From the NCBI GenBank assembly GCA_041477815.1, contig JBGOUV010000050.1:1-24282 (forward strand): a stretch of 24,282 nt of DNA. The letters run 5' to 3'. Of the stretch, positions 8,460 to 16,826 are shown in pieces (position 1 is the stretch's first letter; each line of letters starts with the position of its first letter). Origin of the DNA: JBGOUV01 sp041477815. Its GTDB lineage: Bacteria; Acidobacteriota; Terriglobia; Bryobacterales; JACQDG01. A program made the position numbers and the translations under genes. Under the pieces are notes generated by a model. It saw nothing but the letters and a program-made list of their open reading frames with translations, did no database searches and had not been told where the DNA came from.

Positions 8460-9598
8460 TCGTCTCGCATACCCCGCATTACTATCTGAACGGAAAGCTG
8501 GTAGGCTGGGGGCCCACGGTGCGTGAGATCGACGCCCTGGGGAAGCTGTTCGAAACGGTGGTGCACGTGGCGCCGGTGCACTCGGAACCGGCGCCGCCGA
8601 GCGCGCTGGCGTACCAGTGTCCGCGGGTGCGGGTAAGGGGGGTTCGGCCGGCGGGAGGCCCCCGCTGGCGGGACAAGCTGGGGATACTGGCGCGGGCGCC
8701 GGGTTATGTGCGGGCCATCGCGCAGGAGATACAGCCGGCAGACGTGGCCCACGTGCGCTGTCCGGCCAGCATCAGCCTGATCGCATTGGTGGTGCTGGCG
8801 CTGTCCGGCCGGCCCCGGCGGCGGTGGGTGAAGTATGCGGGGTGGTGGCGGCCGGCGCGTCCGGACTCGTGGTCGCACCGGCTGCAGCGGTGGTGGCTGG
8901 GGCGGCGCTCGAGTGGCGCCGTGGTGACGATCAATGGAAGCTGGCCGGAGCAACCGGCGCACGTGCGGTCCTTCCTGAATCCGTGCCTGAGCGAGGCGGA
9001 GCTGGTGGAGGCGCGAGCGGCCGGCCGGGACAAGGAGCTGCGACCGCCGCTCCGCCTGGTGTTTGTGGGACGGCTGGAGCCGGCCAAGGGAGCGCGGGCG
9101 GCCGTGGAGATCCTGGCCGCATTGCGCCGGCGCGGGGTGGAGGCGACCCTCGACGTGGTGGGGGACGGGCCCCAGCGCGGGGAACTGGAAGCGCTGGCCC
9201 GCGGCGCGGCCGTAACGTTTCACGGCTGGCTGCCGCGACCCCGGGTCGGGAAGATCTATGCGCGCGGGCATCTGCTGCTGTTGCCGAGCCGCAGCGAGGG
9301 ATGGCCGAAGGTATTGAGCGAAGGTATGGCGTACGGACTGGCGCCGGTGGCCGGCGCAGTGGGGAGCATTCCCGAGCTGCTGGGAGAATTTGGAACCGGC
9401 CGGGCGCTGGACCCGTCCGATACGGGGGCGTTCGTGGAGGCCGTGGCCTGGTACGGAGCCCACCCGGAGGCCTGGAGGGAAGAGGCGGTTCGCGGGATGC
9501 AGGCGGCCGGACAGTTCAGCTACGAGCGCTATTTGGAGGCGGTGCGGCGGCTCCTGGAAGCGGGCCTGCCCGCAGCGGGGGCAACTTGTGAGACCTAG
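8447..9598 (+). CDS. GT4-family glycosyltransferase
   Basis: A 383-residue GT-B enzyme from GTG 8447, overlapping the upstream GT4 by 13 bases. The N-terminus MQLLIVSHTPHYY and ADVAHVRCPASISL are the acceptor half. The donor half has FVGRLEPAKGARAAVEIL and EGWPKVLSE (E284, E292), followed by GMAYGLAPVA. The pattern SRSEGWPKVLSE fits GT4 subfamilies seen in exopolysaccharide clusters. The C-terminal 11 bases overlap the polymerase/ligase gene, again suggesting coupled translation. Donor and acceptor are unknown. Confidence 0.92.
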   Translation: MQLLIVSHTPHYYLNGKLVGWGPTVREIDALGKLFETVVHVAPVHSEPAPPSALAYQCPRVRVRGVRPAGGPRWRDKLGILARAPGYVRAIAQEIQPADVAHVRCPASISLIALVVLALSGRPRRRWVKYAGWWRPARPDSWSHRLQRWWLGRRSSGAVVTINGSWPEQPAHVRSFLNPCLSEAELVEARAAGRDKELRPPLRLVFVGRLEPAKGARAAVEILAALRRRGVEATLDVVGDGPQRGELEALARGAAVTFHGWLPRPRVGKIYARGHLLLLPSRSEGWPKVLSEGMAYGLAPVAGAVGSIPELLGEFGTGRALDPSDTGAFVEAVAWYGAHPEAWREEAVRGMQAAGQFSYERYLEAVRRLLEAGLPAAGATCET

Positions 9599-10952
9599 CT
9601 GGATGGTGGTCTTCTTGCTGGCGCACGCGCCGCTGGCGGTGTGGATGATCGATAACCGGGACGCGGCCACGGTGCACGCGGTGGTCGTCCTGGTGGTGAG
9701 CTTGTGGTGGGCGGTGGCGGGAAGGAGCCAGTATCGCGTGGCCCTGGCCGCGGCGTACATCATGGGCGCGGAAGTGCTGTGGCGTATGACCGACGCGCGG
9801 ATCTTCTGGGAGACCGCAAAGTACGCCATCTCCGCGCTGTTCCTGATCGGGGTGGTGCGGCGGCGGGGGAGGCGGATCAACGGCCAGGCGGCGCTATACC
9901 TGGCGCTACTGACTCCGTCCGTTCTCCTGACCGTCGCCGAACTCCCGCTGGGCGCCGCGCGCGAGCAGATCAGCTTCAACCTGTCGGGGCCGTTGGCCCT
10001 GGCCCTGAGCGTACTGTTTTTTACGGGCCTTACCCTGACCGAGTCGCGATTCCAGGCTCTGCTGCTGGCGCCGCTCGGACCCCTGCTGGGGGTGGCCGCG
10101 ATCGCCATTCGGCGGACTCTGAGCGCCACCGCCATCCATTTCACTCAGGAATCCAACATTGTCACCAGCGGCGGTTTTGGACCGAACCAGGTGGCGGCAG
10201 TGCTGGGTTTGGGAGCGTTTCTGGCGCTGTTTTACATCTTGCACGGGCGCACCCGTCTGCCCCTGAGCTTGCGGGTGATGGCTTTGGCATCGGTGGCGGT
10301 GCTGGCCATCCAGAGCGCCCTGACGCTTTCGCGGGGGGGGGTGGTGACGGCCGGTGCGGCGGCGGCTTTGGCCACCGTGTGCCTGGTGCAGGACCGGCGG
10401 ATCCGGGGACGCCTGCTGCAACTGGCGCCGCTGCTGTTCGTGGCCGGGGCGTTTGTGGTGACGCCCCGCCTCGATGAGTTTACCGGGGGGGCGCTCTCGG
10501 CGCGATTCCGGGATACCAGTGTGGGAAGCCGGCGGGAGCTGTTCGAGGCGGAGCTGCGGGTGTGGCGGGATCATCCGGTGTTCGGCGCCGGGCCGGGGAT
10601 GGCCAAGCTGGCGCGGGAGGCCTCCGGGGTGCCGGCGGCGAGCCATACCGAGCTTTCACGCCTGCTGGCCGAGCATGGGTTGTTCGGCCTGGGGGCCCTG
10701 CTGCTGCTGGCGCTGCTGGCCGCCCAGCGGTTCCGGCAGGCGCGGACGCCGATGAGCCGCGCTATGGTACTGTCAATGATGGGGTGGAGCTTGCTATTCA
10801 TGGCCCACTCGGCGATGCGCCTGGCGGCGCCTTCGTTTCTGTTCGGGCTGGCGTTCGTCAACCCGCGGTTCCGGCGGCCGCCCCCGGTGGCAGCCCCGCT
10901 GGAGCGGGCGGGGGAGCTGCCGGAAGCGGCTCCTCTGGGAACTGGAGGATAA
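9588..10952 (+). CDS. O-antigen ligase / polymerase family membrane protein (Wzy_C type)
   Basis: About 454 residues with roughly a dozen hydrophobic segments spread over 5-425. Conserved Wzy_C/WaaL features are SRGG (248-251, in LTLSRGGVV), a large loop after about residue 290, HPVFGAGPG (329-337) and SHTELSRLLAEHGLFGLG with H353. These integral inner-membrane proteins polymerise lipid-linked repeats or ligate a glycan to an acceptor on the periplasmic side. The start is GTG 9588 (overlapping the GT4 by 11 bases, GGGGG about 7 bases upstream); ATG 9603 is a possible alternative. As the only such protein in the window it is the best candidate polymerase, but polymerase and ligase cannot be told apart by sequence. 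A run of nine G (10333-10341) encodes part of the SRGG motif. Confidence 0.88.
   Translation: MRPSWMVVFLLAHAPLAVWMIDNRDAATVHAVVVLVVSLWWAVAGRSQYRVALAAAYIMGAEVLWRMTDARIFWETAKYAISALFLIGVVRRRGRRINGQAALYLALLTPSVLLTVAELPLGAAREQISFNLSGPLALALSVLFFTGLTLTESRFQALLLAPLGPLLGVAAIAIRRTLSATAIHFTQESNIVTSGGFGPNQVAAVLGLGAFLALFYILHGRTRLPLSLRVMALASVAVLAIQSALTLSRGGVVTAGAAAALATVCLVQDRRIRGRLLQLAPLLFVAGAFVVTPRLDEFTGGALSARFRDTSVGSRRELFEAELRVWRDHPVFGAGPGMAKLAREASGVPAASHTELSRLLAEHGLFGLGALLLLALLAAQRFRQARTPMSRAMVLSMMGWSLLFMAHSAMRLAAPSFLFGLAFVNPRFRRPPPVAAPLERAGELPEAAPLGTGG
10944..10948 (+). promoter_or_regulatory. Strong Shine-Dalgarno for the beta-helix gene
   Basis: GGAGG sits 6 bases before ATG 10955 and inside the last codons of the ligase gene. 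It is one of the few textbook ribosome binding sites in a run where most starts depend on overlap with the upstream stop. It decides the start of the secreted protein and puts the signal peptide exactly at the N-terminus. Confidence 0.75.
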
Positions 10953-10954
10953 TC

Positions 10955-12403
10955 ATGCGTTCGTACCTGTCTATAGCTCTGATCCTGGCGGCGAGTGGGA
11001 CGTCTCCCGGCCAAGACACTCCGATGGTGTATTACGTGTCACCGGCGGGCACCCCGGCCGGCGACGGAAGCCTGGACCTGCCGATGGATCTGGCCACAGC
11101 GCTGGGACCGCGCAGCCGGGCCCGGCCGGGAGATACGATCCTGCTGCGAGCCGGCATCTATCCCGGAGCGTTCAACAGTACGCTGGCCGGGACGGAGGGA
11201 CGCCCCATCGTAGTGCGCCAGTACGCCGGCGAGAGAGCCACCATCGACGGCAACCTGACCGTCCGCGGAGCCTGGACCTGGTACTGGGGTTTCGATATCG
11301 GCAACTCCAGCCCGGACCGCACCAACACGCGGCCGACGGCGCTTACCGTACTCGGCCCCAACACCAAGATGATCAACCTGACGGTGCACGACGGCGGCGA
11401 CGGGCTGGATCCGTGGACCCCGGCGGTGGATGCCGAGGTTTACGGATGCATCATCTACCGCAACGGGTGGCAGGGCCCGGCGCCCGATCGCGGGCACGGC
11501 CACGGGCTTTACATCCAGAACGAAACGGGCACCAAGCGGATCCTCGATAACATCCTGTTCAACGGCTACGGCTATGGAATCCACGCCTACACCGAGGGGG
11601 GCTCCATTAAAGGCATGCACTTCGAAGGGAACATCATTTTCAACAGCGGCAAGAACGCCCGCGACGAGTGGCGAACGTCGAACATTCTGATCGGGGGCCA
11701 GCAGCCCGCCGAGCGCATCACCGTGATCGGCAACTGTACGTACACACCGATAGAGTTCAACGTGTCGAACTCGTTCGGCTATGGTCCCGGTCCGAACAAC
11801 AAGGACGCCGTTGTACGGGACAACTACTTCGCCGGAGGCGGTCTCGGGGCGATCTTTTTCCGGTGGGAGAAGTTGCTGATCAGTAACAATACATATTTCG
11901 CGAATCCGTATCTTTTGCAAGTCCTGCCGCCCCGGAACGACGCGCCCTATTCCTATGAGGTCAACGGGAACACTTACATCGCCCCGGCCTATGGCGAGCC
12001 GCTGAGCTTGGGAACCACCAACTTCAACTTTGCGAACTGGCAGCGGCAGACCGGCTATGACCGGGACAGCCAGTGGATCTCCAATCCGAAGCGGCGGCCG
12101 GCGGGGACGAAGGTAATCGCCCGGCCCAACCAGTACGAGCCGGGACGGGTTCATCTGGCGGTGTATAACTGGGACCTCCAGAACACGGTGGACGTGGACC
12201 TGCAGGGCTTGGTGGAAGTGGGCGCGGCCTACGAAGTGCACAATGTCCTGGACTACTTCGGGCCGCCGGTGGCGGCGGGCGTGTACACCGGGCAGCCGGT
12301 GGTGCTGCCGATGGCGGGAACCGATTCGGGCCCGGAGTTCAATGCCTTCGTGCTGACCAGCCGGAGGGGATCGCTGCCGCCCCGGCTGCGAAAGACCCGT
12401 TGA
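10955..12403 (+). CDS. Secreted right-handed parallel beta-helix protein (polysaccharide lyase/epimerase-like)
   Basis: A 482-residue protein with an N-terminal signal peptide (hydrophobic SIALILAASG, likely cleavage near residue 20). The mature start YYVSPAGTPAGDGS, the PGDTILLRAGIYPG motif (59-71) and GTEGRPIVVRQYAGERATIDG-type text (79-99) are typical of pectate-lyase-like and PL6-like beta-helix proteins. Asn- and Gly-rich repeats such as ILDNILFNGYGYGIH, GNIIFNSG, IGNCTYTP, RDNYFAGGG and SNNTYFAN are helix coils. A C-terminal beta-sandwich-like tail follows coil 10. Comparable proteins in other clusters are AlgG (beta-helix epimerase) and AlgL (lyase) of alginate. It probably acts on the polymer in the periplasm or outside. 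Catalytic residues cannot be assigned from sequence alone, and a purely binding role is possible. The stop overlaps the next start (TTGA). Confidence 0.85.
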   Translation: MRSYLSIALILAASGTSPGQDTPMVYYVSPAGTPAGDGSLDLPMDLATALGPRSRARPGDTILLRAGIYPGAFNSTLAGTEGRPIVVRQYAGERATIDGNLTVRGAWTWYWGFDIGNSSPDRTNTRPTALTVLGPNTKMINLTVHDGGDGLDPWTPAVDAEVYGCIIYRNGWQGPAPDRGHGHGLYIQNETGTKRILDNILFNGYGYGIHAYTEGGSIKGMHFEGNIIFNSGKNARDEWRTSNILIGGQQPAERITVIGNCTYTPIEFNVSNSFGYGPGPNNKDAVVRDNYFAGGGLGAIFFRWEKLLISNNTYFANPYLLQVLPPRNDAPYSYEVNGNTYIAPAYGEPLSLGTTNFNFANWQRQTGYDRDSQWISNPKRRPAGTKVIARPNQYEPGRVHLAVYNWDLQNTVDVDLQGLVEVGAAYEVHNVLDYFGPPVAAGVYTGQPVVLPMAGTDSGPEFNAFVLTSRRGSLPPRLRKTR

Positions 12404-13425
12404 GCCGCGCGGCGGAGGCGGGATCCGTCCTGCTGATAGGGAACTTCCAGTCGGCCAGGTCGGGAATCCCGGGGCCGTCCGAGGAGCTGGCGGCGCGTCT
12501 GGCCGCCGGCGGCTGGACGGTGTTGACGGCTTCGTCGCGGCGCGGCCGGCCGGCCCGGCTCGCCGACATGTTGTGGACGGCGTGGCGGGCCCGGCGCCGG
12601 TACGGCGTGGCGCAGGTGGAGGTTTACAGCGGTCCGGCATTTTTCTGGGCGGAGGCGGTGTGCCGGGTGCTGCGGGGAGCGGGGAAACCGTTCGTGCTGA
12701 GCCTGCACGGGGGAAACCTTCCGGCGTTCGCCCAGCGCCACCAGGGACGGGTGCGGGCGCTGCTGGGGCCGGCGGCGGCGGTCACCACCCCGTCGCGGTA
12801 TCTGCGCGAGGCCATGCGGCCGTATCGTAGCGACCTGCGGCTGGTACCTAACCCGGTCGACTTGAGCGCCTACCCGTTTCGGGTGCGGGAACGGGCCGCG
12901 CCCAGGCTGGTGTGGCTGCGGGCCTTCCACCGGATCTACAACCCGGCCCTGGCCCCGCGAGTGGTGGCGCGGCTGGCGGGAGAGTTTCCCGACGTGCGGC
13001 TGACCATGTTCGGTCCGGATCGCCGGGATGGGAGCCGGGAGCAAACCGAGCGGCTGGGCGGCCCGGTGGAGATCGCGGGGGCCGTACCGAAGTCGCGCGT
13101 GGCTGCGAGCTTGCAACAAGGCGACATTTTTCTGAATACCTCAAATCTCGACAATGCGCCGGTCAGCGTCGTGGAAGCGATGGCCTGCGGGCTGTGCGTG
13201 GTGAGCACCGACGTAGGGGGAATGCGGTACCTGGTGGAAGACGGAGTGCAGGCGCTGCTGGTCCCGCCCGACGATGCCGCGGCGATGGCGGGGGCGGTGC
13301 GGCGCGTGTTGACTGAGCCGCGTCTGGCGGAAAAGCTGTCGCGGGCCGGACGGGCCCGTGCGGAGGAGTTCGACTGGTCGCGGGTGTTGCCCGAGTGGGA
13401 GAAATTGCTGGGGTCCCTGGTATGA
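12400..13425 (+). CDS. GT4-family glycosyltransferase
   Basis: A 341-residue GT-B enzyme. The only start before the conserved VLLIGNFQSARSGIPGPSEELAARL is TTG 12400, overlapping the beta-helix stop by 4 bases. FVLSLHGGNLPAFA and TTPSRYLREAM are the acceptor half. LVPNPVDLSAY, LVWLRAFHRIYNP and DNAPVSVVE (D251, E259) are the donor half, followed by AMACGLCVVSTDVGG. The first Glu of E-x7-E is Asp here, a substitution I know from the GT4 subgroup with NxDNxPVSVxEAMA, so it need not mean loss of activity. The end overlaps the next gene by ATGA. Sugar unknown. Confidence 0.9.
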   Translation: MSRAAEAGSVLLIGNFQSARSGIPGPSEELAARLAAGGWTVLTASSRRGRPARLADMLWTAWRARRRYGVAQVEVYSGPAFFWAEAVCRVLRGAGKPFVLSLHGGNLPAFAQRHQGRVRALLGPAAAVTTPSRYLREAMRPYRSDLRLVPNPVDLSAYPFRVRERAAPRLVWLRAFHRIYNPALAPRVVARLAGEFPDVRLTMFGPDRRDGSREQTERLGGPVEIAGAVPKSRVAASLQQGDIFLNTSNLDNAPVSVVEAMACGLCVVSTDVGGMRYLVEDGVQALLVPPDDAAAMAGAVRRVLTEPRLAEKLSRAGRARAEEFDWSRVLPEWEKLLGSLV

Positions 13426-14780
13426 GCGCCGCGTGGCTGGGACTGTATCACCGGCTGCCCGGCCCGGCGCGGTCGCTGGCGGCGGGACTGCGGGGGCTCT
13501 ACCTGCGGTCGTGGAGGTATGGGCCGGAGACGGAGAAGCTGGTGGAGGAGGCGCTGGAGCGGGAGTCGTGGGGAGGGGAGCGGTGGCGGCGGTGGCAGCA
13601 GGGGCAACTGGCGCGACTGCTGGAGCGGGCGGCCACGCGGGTGCCGTACTACCGCGAGTGGTGGCGGGGTCGCGGGGGGCGGGCTGCCTGGGAGCGCCTG
13701 GAGAACTGGCCGGTGGTGGAGAAAGAAGCCGTGCGGGAGAATGCGGAACGGTTCCTGGCCGACGATTGCCGGACCAGCCGCATGTTTCACGAGCATACCA
13801 GCGGGACCACGGCCACCCCCCTCGACTTGTGGTGGAGCCGGGAAACCGTGCGGCGGTGGTACGCGCTGTTCGAGGCGCGGTGGCGGCGGTGGTACGGGGT
13901 GTCGCGGGACGACCGCTGGGGGAATCTCGGCGGCCAGTTGATCACGCCGGTGGTCCAACGGCGGCCGCCGTTCTGGGTATGGAATCCGGCGCTGCGGCAG
14001 CTCTACCTGTCGTCGTATCATCTGGCGCCGGATTTGATCCCGCACTACGTCGAGGCCATCCGTCGATACCGGGTGCGCTATCTGCTGGGGTACACCTCCT
14101 CGCTCTACGCCCTGGCTTTGGAGGCCAGGGACCTGCGTCTGGAGGTGGTCATCACAAATGCCGAGCCGCTGTACGGCTACCAGCGGGAGGCCATGGAGAC
14201 CGCCTTCCGGTGTCCGGTGCGGGAAACCTATGGGATGGCCGAGATCGTGGCGGCGGCGAGCGAGTGCGGGGAGGGACGCCTGCACCTGTGGCCGGAGGTC
14301 GGAGTAGTGGAAGCGCTCGACGGCGAGCTGGTGTGCACCGGGTTGTTGAACCAGGACATGCCTCTGGTGCGGTACCGGTTGGGGGATCGCGCCGCGCTGG
14401 CGGCAGAGGGGGAGCGATGCGCGTGCGGACGGGGGTTGCCGCTGCTGGACTCGGTGGAGGGCCGGACGGACGACGCGCTGTACACGGCCGACGGGCGTCG
14501 AATCGGGAGGCTGGATCCGGCGTTCAAGGCGCGGTTGCCGATTCGCGAGGCCCAGATCATCCAGGAGGCGCTCGACCGGGTGCATGTGCGGTACGTGCCG
14601 GCGCCGGGTTTTGACGGCGCGGCGGTGCGGTCGATCGAGGAGCGGCTGCGGAGCCGATTGGGGCCGGTGGAGGTCACGCTGGAGGCGGTCGCGGAAATCC
14701 CCCGGGAGAAAAACGGGAAGTTTCGGGCCGTGGTGTGCCGGATTGCGAATCGCCATACTGACTCAGTACTATCCGCCTGA
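13422..14780 (+). CDS. PaaK/CapK-like adenylate-forming enzyme (phenylacetate-CoA ligase family)
   Basis: A 452-residue protein from ATG 13422 (ATGA overlap with the GT4). The AMP-binding P-loop is HTSGTTATPLDL (H125, S127-T130), the adenine motif is ETYGMAE (E268-E274), and the late motif is VRYRLGDRA followed by CACGRGLPLLDSVEGRTDD. The C-terminal cap ends IPREKNGKFRAVV with the conserved lysine region. Relatives form acyl-adenylates and often acyl-CoA. CapK-like members are common in capsule and exopolysaccharide clusters, where their substrate is mostly unknown. It might activate an acid that a transferase in this run attaches to sugar (inference). All main motifs are present, so it should be active. 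The 38-base overlap with the next gene is longer than usual. Confidence 0.85.
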   Translation: MSAAWLGLYHRLPGPARSLAAGLRGLYLRSWRYGPETEKLVEEALERESWGGERWRRWQQGQLARLLERAATRVPYYREWWRGRGGRAAWERLENWPVVEKEAVRENAERFLADDCRTSRMFHEHTSGTTATPLDLWWSRETVRRWYALFEARWRRWYGVSRDDRWGNLGGQLITPVVQRRPPFWVWNPALRQLYLSSYHLAPDLIPHYVEAIRRYRVRYLLGYTSSLYALALEARDLRLEVVITNAEPLYGYQREAMETAFRCPVRETYGMAEIVAAASECGEGRLHLWPEVGVVEALDGELVCTGLLNQDMPLVRYRLGDRAALAAEGERCACGRGLPLLDSVEGRTDDALYTADGRRIGRLDPAFKARLPIREAQIIQEALDRVHVRYVPAPGFDGAAVRSIEERLRSRLGPVEVTLEAVAEIPREKNGKFRAVVCRIANRHTDSVLSA

Positions 14781-15960
14781 GGTGGGAGCGCCGCAGAACC
14801 GGCTGTCGGACCTGGCCCGGAGGTTGCTGGGACGCGGGCACGCGGTGCAGGTCCTCACCGCGCTGCCCAATTATCCGGGTACGGAGATCCGGGAGGGTTA
14901 CCGGGGACGGCGGGTTCACCGCGAGAAAATCGACGGGGTGCCGGTAACACGGTTGTGGTTATATGTACCTGCGCGCAAGACGTTTTCGCGGCGCTTGGCC
15001 AACTACTGTTCGTTCGCGTTGCACGCGGCGTGGCGGGGTCCGGGGCTGCTGAAACCGGCGGATTTTGTGATCGCGGAGTCGCCGCCGCTGTTCCTGGGGC
15101 CGGCCGGGGCGTACCTGGCGCGACGGATGATGGCGCGCTTCGTGTTCAACGTGTCGGACCTGTGGCCGGACTCGGCGGTGCAGTTGGGATTTCTGCGGCC
15201 GGGTCCGGCACTGGAGATGGCTCGCTGGATGGAGGCCTGGTGCTACGCCCGGGCCGACGCCATCAGCGGGCAATCGGAAGGGATCGTGGCGAACATCCGG
15301 GCGCGGGTTCCGGGGAAGCCGGTAGCCTTCCTGCCGAACGGCGTGGACCTGGCGGCGTGGCCGCCGCGGCACGACCGCGACGCGGTCCGGCGCGAGTTCG
15401 CCTGGGGGCCGCAGGAGTTTGTGGTGGGCTACGCCGGGCTCCACGGGCATGCCCAGGCTTTGGAGCAAGTGCTGGCGGCGGCCGAGAGATTGCCGGAGGT
15501 GAGGTTCGTGTTCTTCGGCGAGGGTCCGTGCAAGGCGGCGCTCGTGGCGCAGGCGTCGCGGCGCGTGGAGTTTCACCCGCCCCAGCCGCACCAGCGGATG
15601 CCGGAGATCCTGGGAGCCTTCGATGCGGGCCTGGTGCCGCTAGCTCGGGGACCGGTGTTCGAGGGCGTGCTGCCGTCGAAAGTCTTCGAAGTGATGGCGT
15701 CGGGGAGGCCGGTGGTGCTGGCCGCGGGAGGCGAAGTGGCCAGGCTGGTGGAGCAGGCGCGGTGCGGGGTGGTGGCGCCGCCCCAATCGCCGGAGCGGCT
15801 CGCCGAAGCCGTCCGCCGGCTGGCTGACTCGCCGGGGCTCTGTGCGGAGCTGGCCGCCAATGGACGGCGCTTGGTCGCCGCGCGGTTTGACCGCGCCCGT
15901 CTCGCGGAGGATTTTGAAACATTCCTGTGCTCGCTACCTGGAAAGACCTGGTCTTCCTGA
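14743..15960 (+). CDS. GT4-family glycosyltransferase (WcaI/WbuB-like)
   Basis: About 405 residues from TTG 14743, giving MRIAILTQYYPPEVGAPQNR, the hallmark N-terminus of WcaI/WbuB-like GT4 enzymes. The frame is open back to 14584, but no good start lies closer. NYPGTEI, FVFNVSDLWPDSAVQLG and ADAISGQSEGI follow. The donor half has FLPNGVDLAAW, VGYAGLHGHAQALE, FFGEGPCK and PSKVFEVMASGRPVVLA. WbuB transfers L-FucNAc and WcaI sits in the colanic acid cluster, but the donor cannot be transferred by similarity at this level. It overlaps the CapK-like gene by 38 bases and the acyltransferase-like gene by 34. It should work on the cytoplasmic face of the inner membrane. Confidence 0.92.
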   Translation: MRIAILTQYYPPEVGAPQNRLSDLARRLLGRGHAVQVLTALPNYPGTEIREGYRGRRVHREKIDGVPVTRLWLYVPARKTFSRRLANYCSFALHAAWRGPGLLKPADFVIAESPPLFLGPAGAYLARRMMARFVFNVSDLWPDSAVQLGFLRPGPALEMARWMEAWCYARADAISGQSEGIVANIRARVPGKPVAFLPNGVDLAAWPPRHDRDAVRREFAWGPQEFVVGYAGLHGHAQALEQVLAAAERLPEVRFVFFGEGPCKAALVAQASRRVEFHPPQPHQRMPEILGAFDAGLVPLARGPVFEGVLPSKVFEVMASGRPVVLAAGGEVARLVEQARCGVVAPPQSPERLAEAVRRLADSPGLCAELAANGRRLVAARFDRARLAEDFETFLCSLPGKTWSS

Positions 15961-16826
15961 GCGGTTACCTGGTCACCGCCGTGGTGCCGCGGCGGCTGGA
16001 CCGGTGGATCGCCGAGAAGCTGGCCTCCCTCTATGTCAAGATGAACCCCGGCCAAGTACGTCGCCTAACCGAGGAGATACGGGGGCGAATGGGGCCGTTG
16101 ATCAACGGTTCGGAGGCGGGACGCTTGGCCGGGCAGCGGTTTCAGGTGCTGCTGGAGGACCGCTGGGGGCAAGTGCGGGCTATGCACCCGAGGGCCTGGG
16201 AGCCCGAGATCGCGCTGGACGGACTGGAACATATTCAGGAGGGTCTGGCGCACGGGCGGGGCGTTATTCTGTGGGGAATGTCCCTGGGCGGCGCCCTGGT
16301 CGCGAAACAGGGCCTGTGGCGCGCGGGCGTCCGGTTCGTCCACCTGTTGAGCGAGCGACACGCCTTACCGTCCGGCAGCGTGCTGGCCTGGAAACTGGTA
16401 CGGCCTCTGCGGTGGCGCTCGGAAGCCCCCTATATGGCCGGACGCGTCGTCATCCCGGCGGACGGCTCGCTCGGCTACCTGCGGACGCTCGGCGAAAGGC
16501 TGGCCGGGAACGCGTGTGTCTCGATCCGGGGGGAACACCGCGGGCGGCAAAACGTGGAGGCGCCGCTGCTCGGCTTGCCGGTGAGTTTCGCTACTGGGGC
16601 GCCCTCGCTGGCTTGGCGTCACGACTCGGTGCTGCTGACCGTCTATGCGGTGCGCGTGGGTCCGTCCCGCCATCGGGTGGTCATCGAGAACCCGATCGAG
16701 GCGGACCGCAGTCTGGACCGCAAGAAATTCGCCGCCGCCGCCGTGCGGGAGTTCGCCGCCCGGCTGGAACGGCACATCGTCGAGCATCCGGCGGCCTGGG
16801 ACGGCTGGCGACACGGCCGGCTATGA
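15927..16826 (+). CDS. LpxL/HtrB-like acyltransferase fold protein lacking the HX4D dyad
   Basis: A 299-residue protein from GTG 15927. The overall order matches lysophospholipid/lipid A late acyltransferases: an N-terminal helix with VVPRRL, then a G-x-GVILWGMSLGGALVAK block (110-127), a central IPADGSLGYLRTLGERL, and a C-terminal GLPVSFATGAPSLAWRH with VYAVRVG. In LpxL the first block reads like GVLLLTAHFGNWE, with a catalytic His and an acid 5 residues later. Here the aligned positions are S119 and L124, so the dyad is missing. It may be inactive, use other residues, or bind lipid substrates without catalysis. No strong signal sequence; a hydrophobic N-terminus (VFLSGYLVTAVV) could anchor it. 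Overlaps the GT4 by 34 bases and the FemAB-like gene by 4 (ATGA). Confidence 0.68.
   Translation: MLATWKDLVFLSGYLVTAVVPRRLDRWIAEKLASLYVKMNPGQVRRLTEEIRGRMGPLINGSEAGRLAGQRFQVLLEDRWGQVRAMHPRAWEPEIALDGLEHIQEGLAHGRGVILWGMSLGGALVAKQGLWRAGVRFVHLLSERHALPSGSVLAWKLVRPLRWRSEAPYMAGRVVIPADGSLGYLRTLGERLAGNACVSIRGEHRGRQNVEAPLLGLPVSFATGAPSLAWRHDSVLLTVYAVRVGPSRHRVVIENPIEADRSLDRKKFAAAAVREFAARLERHIVEHPAAWDGWRHGRL

Noticed and set aside
8177..10144. Very long antisense open frame (over 650 codons), and similar ones at 3056-4525, 12936-14756, 16643-18019 and 19282-20610
   Set aside because: All lie opposite convincing genes. Their translations are rich in Arg, Pro, His and Gln with no family motifs, as expected when stop codons are rare on the reverse strand of a high-GC, G-rich coding strand.
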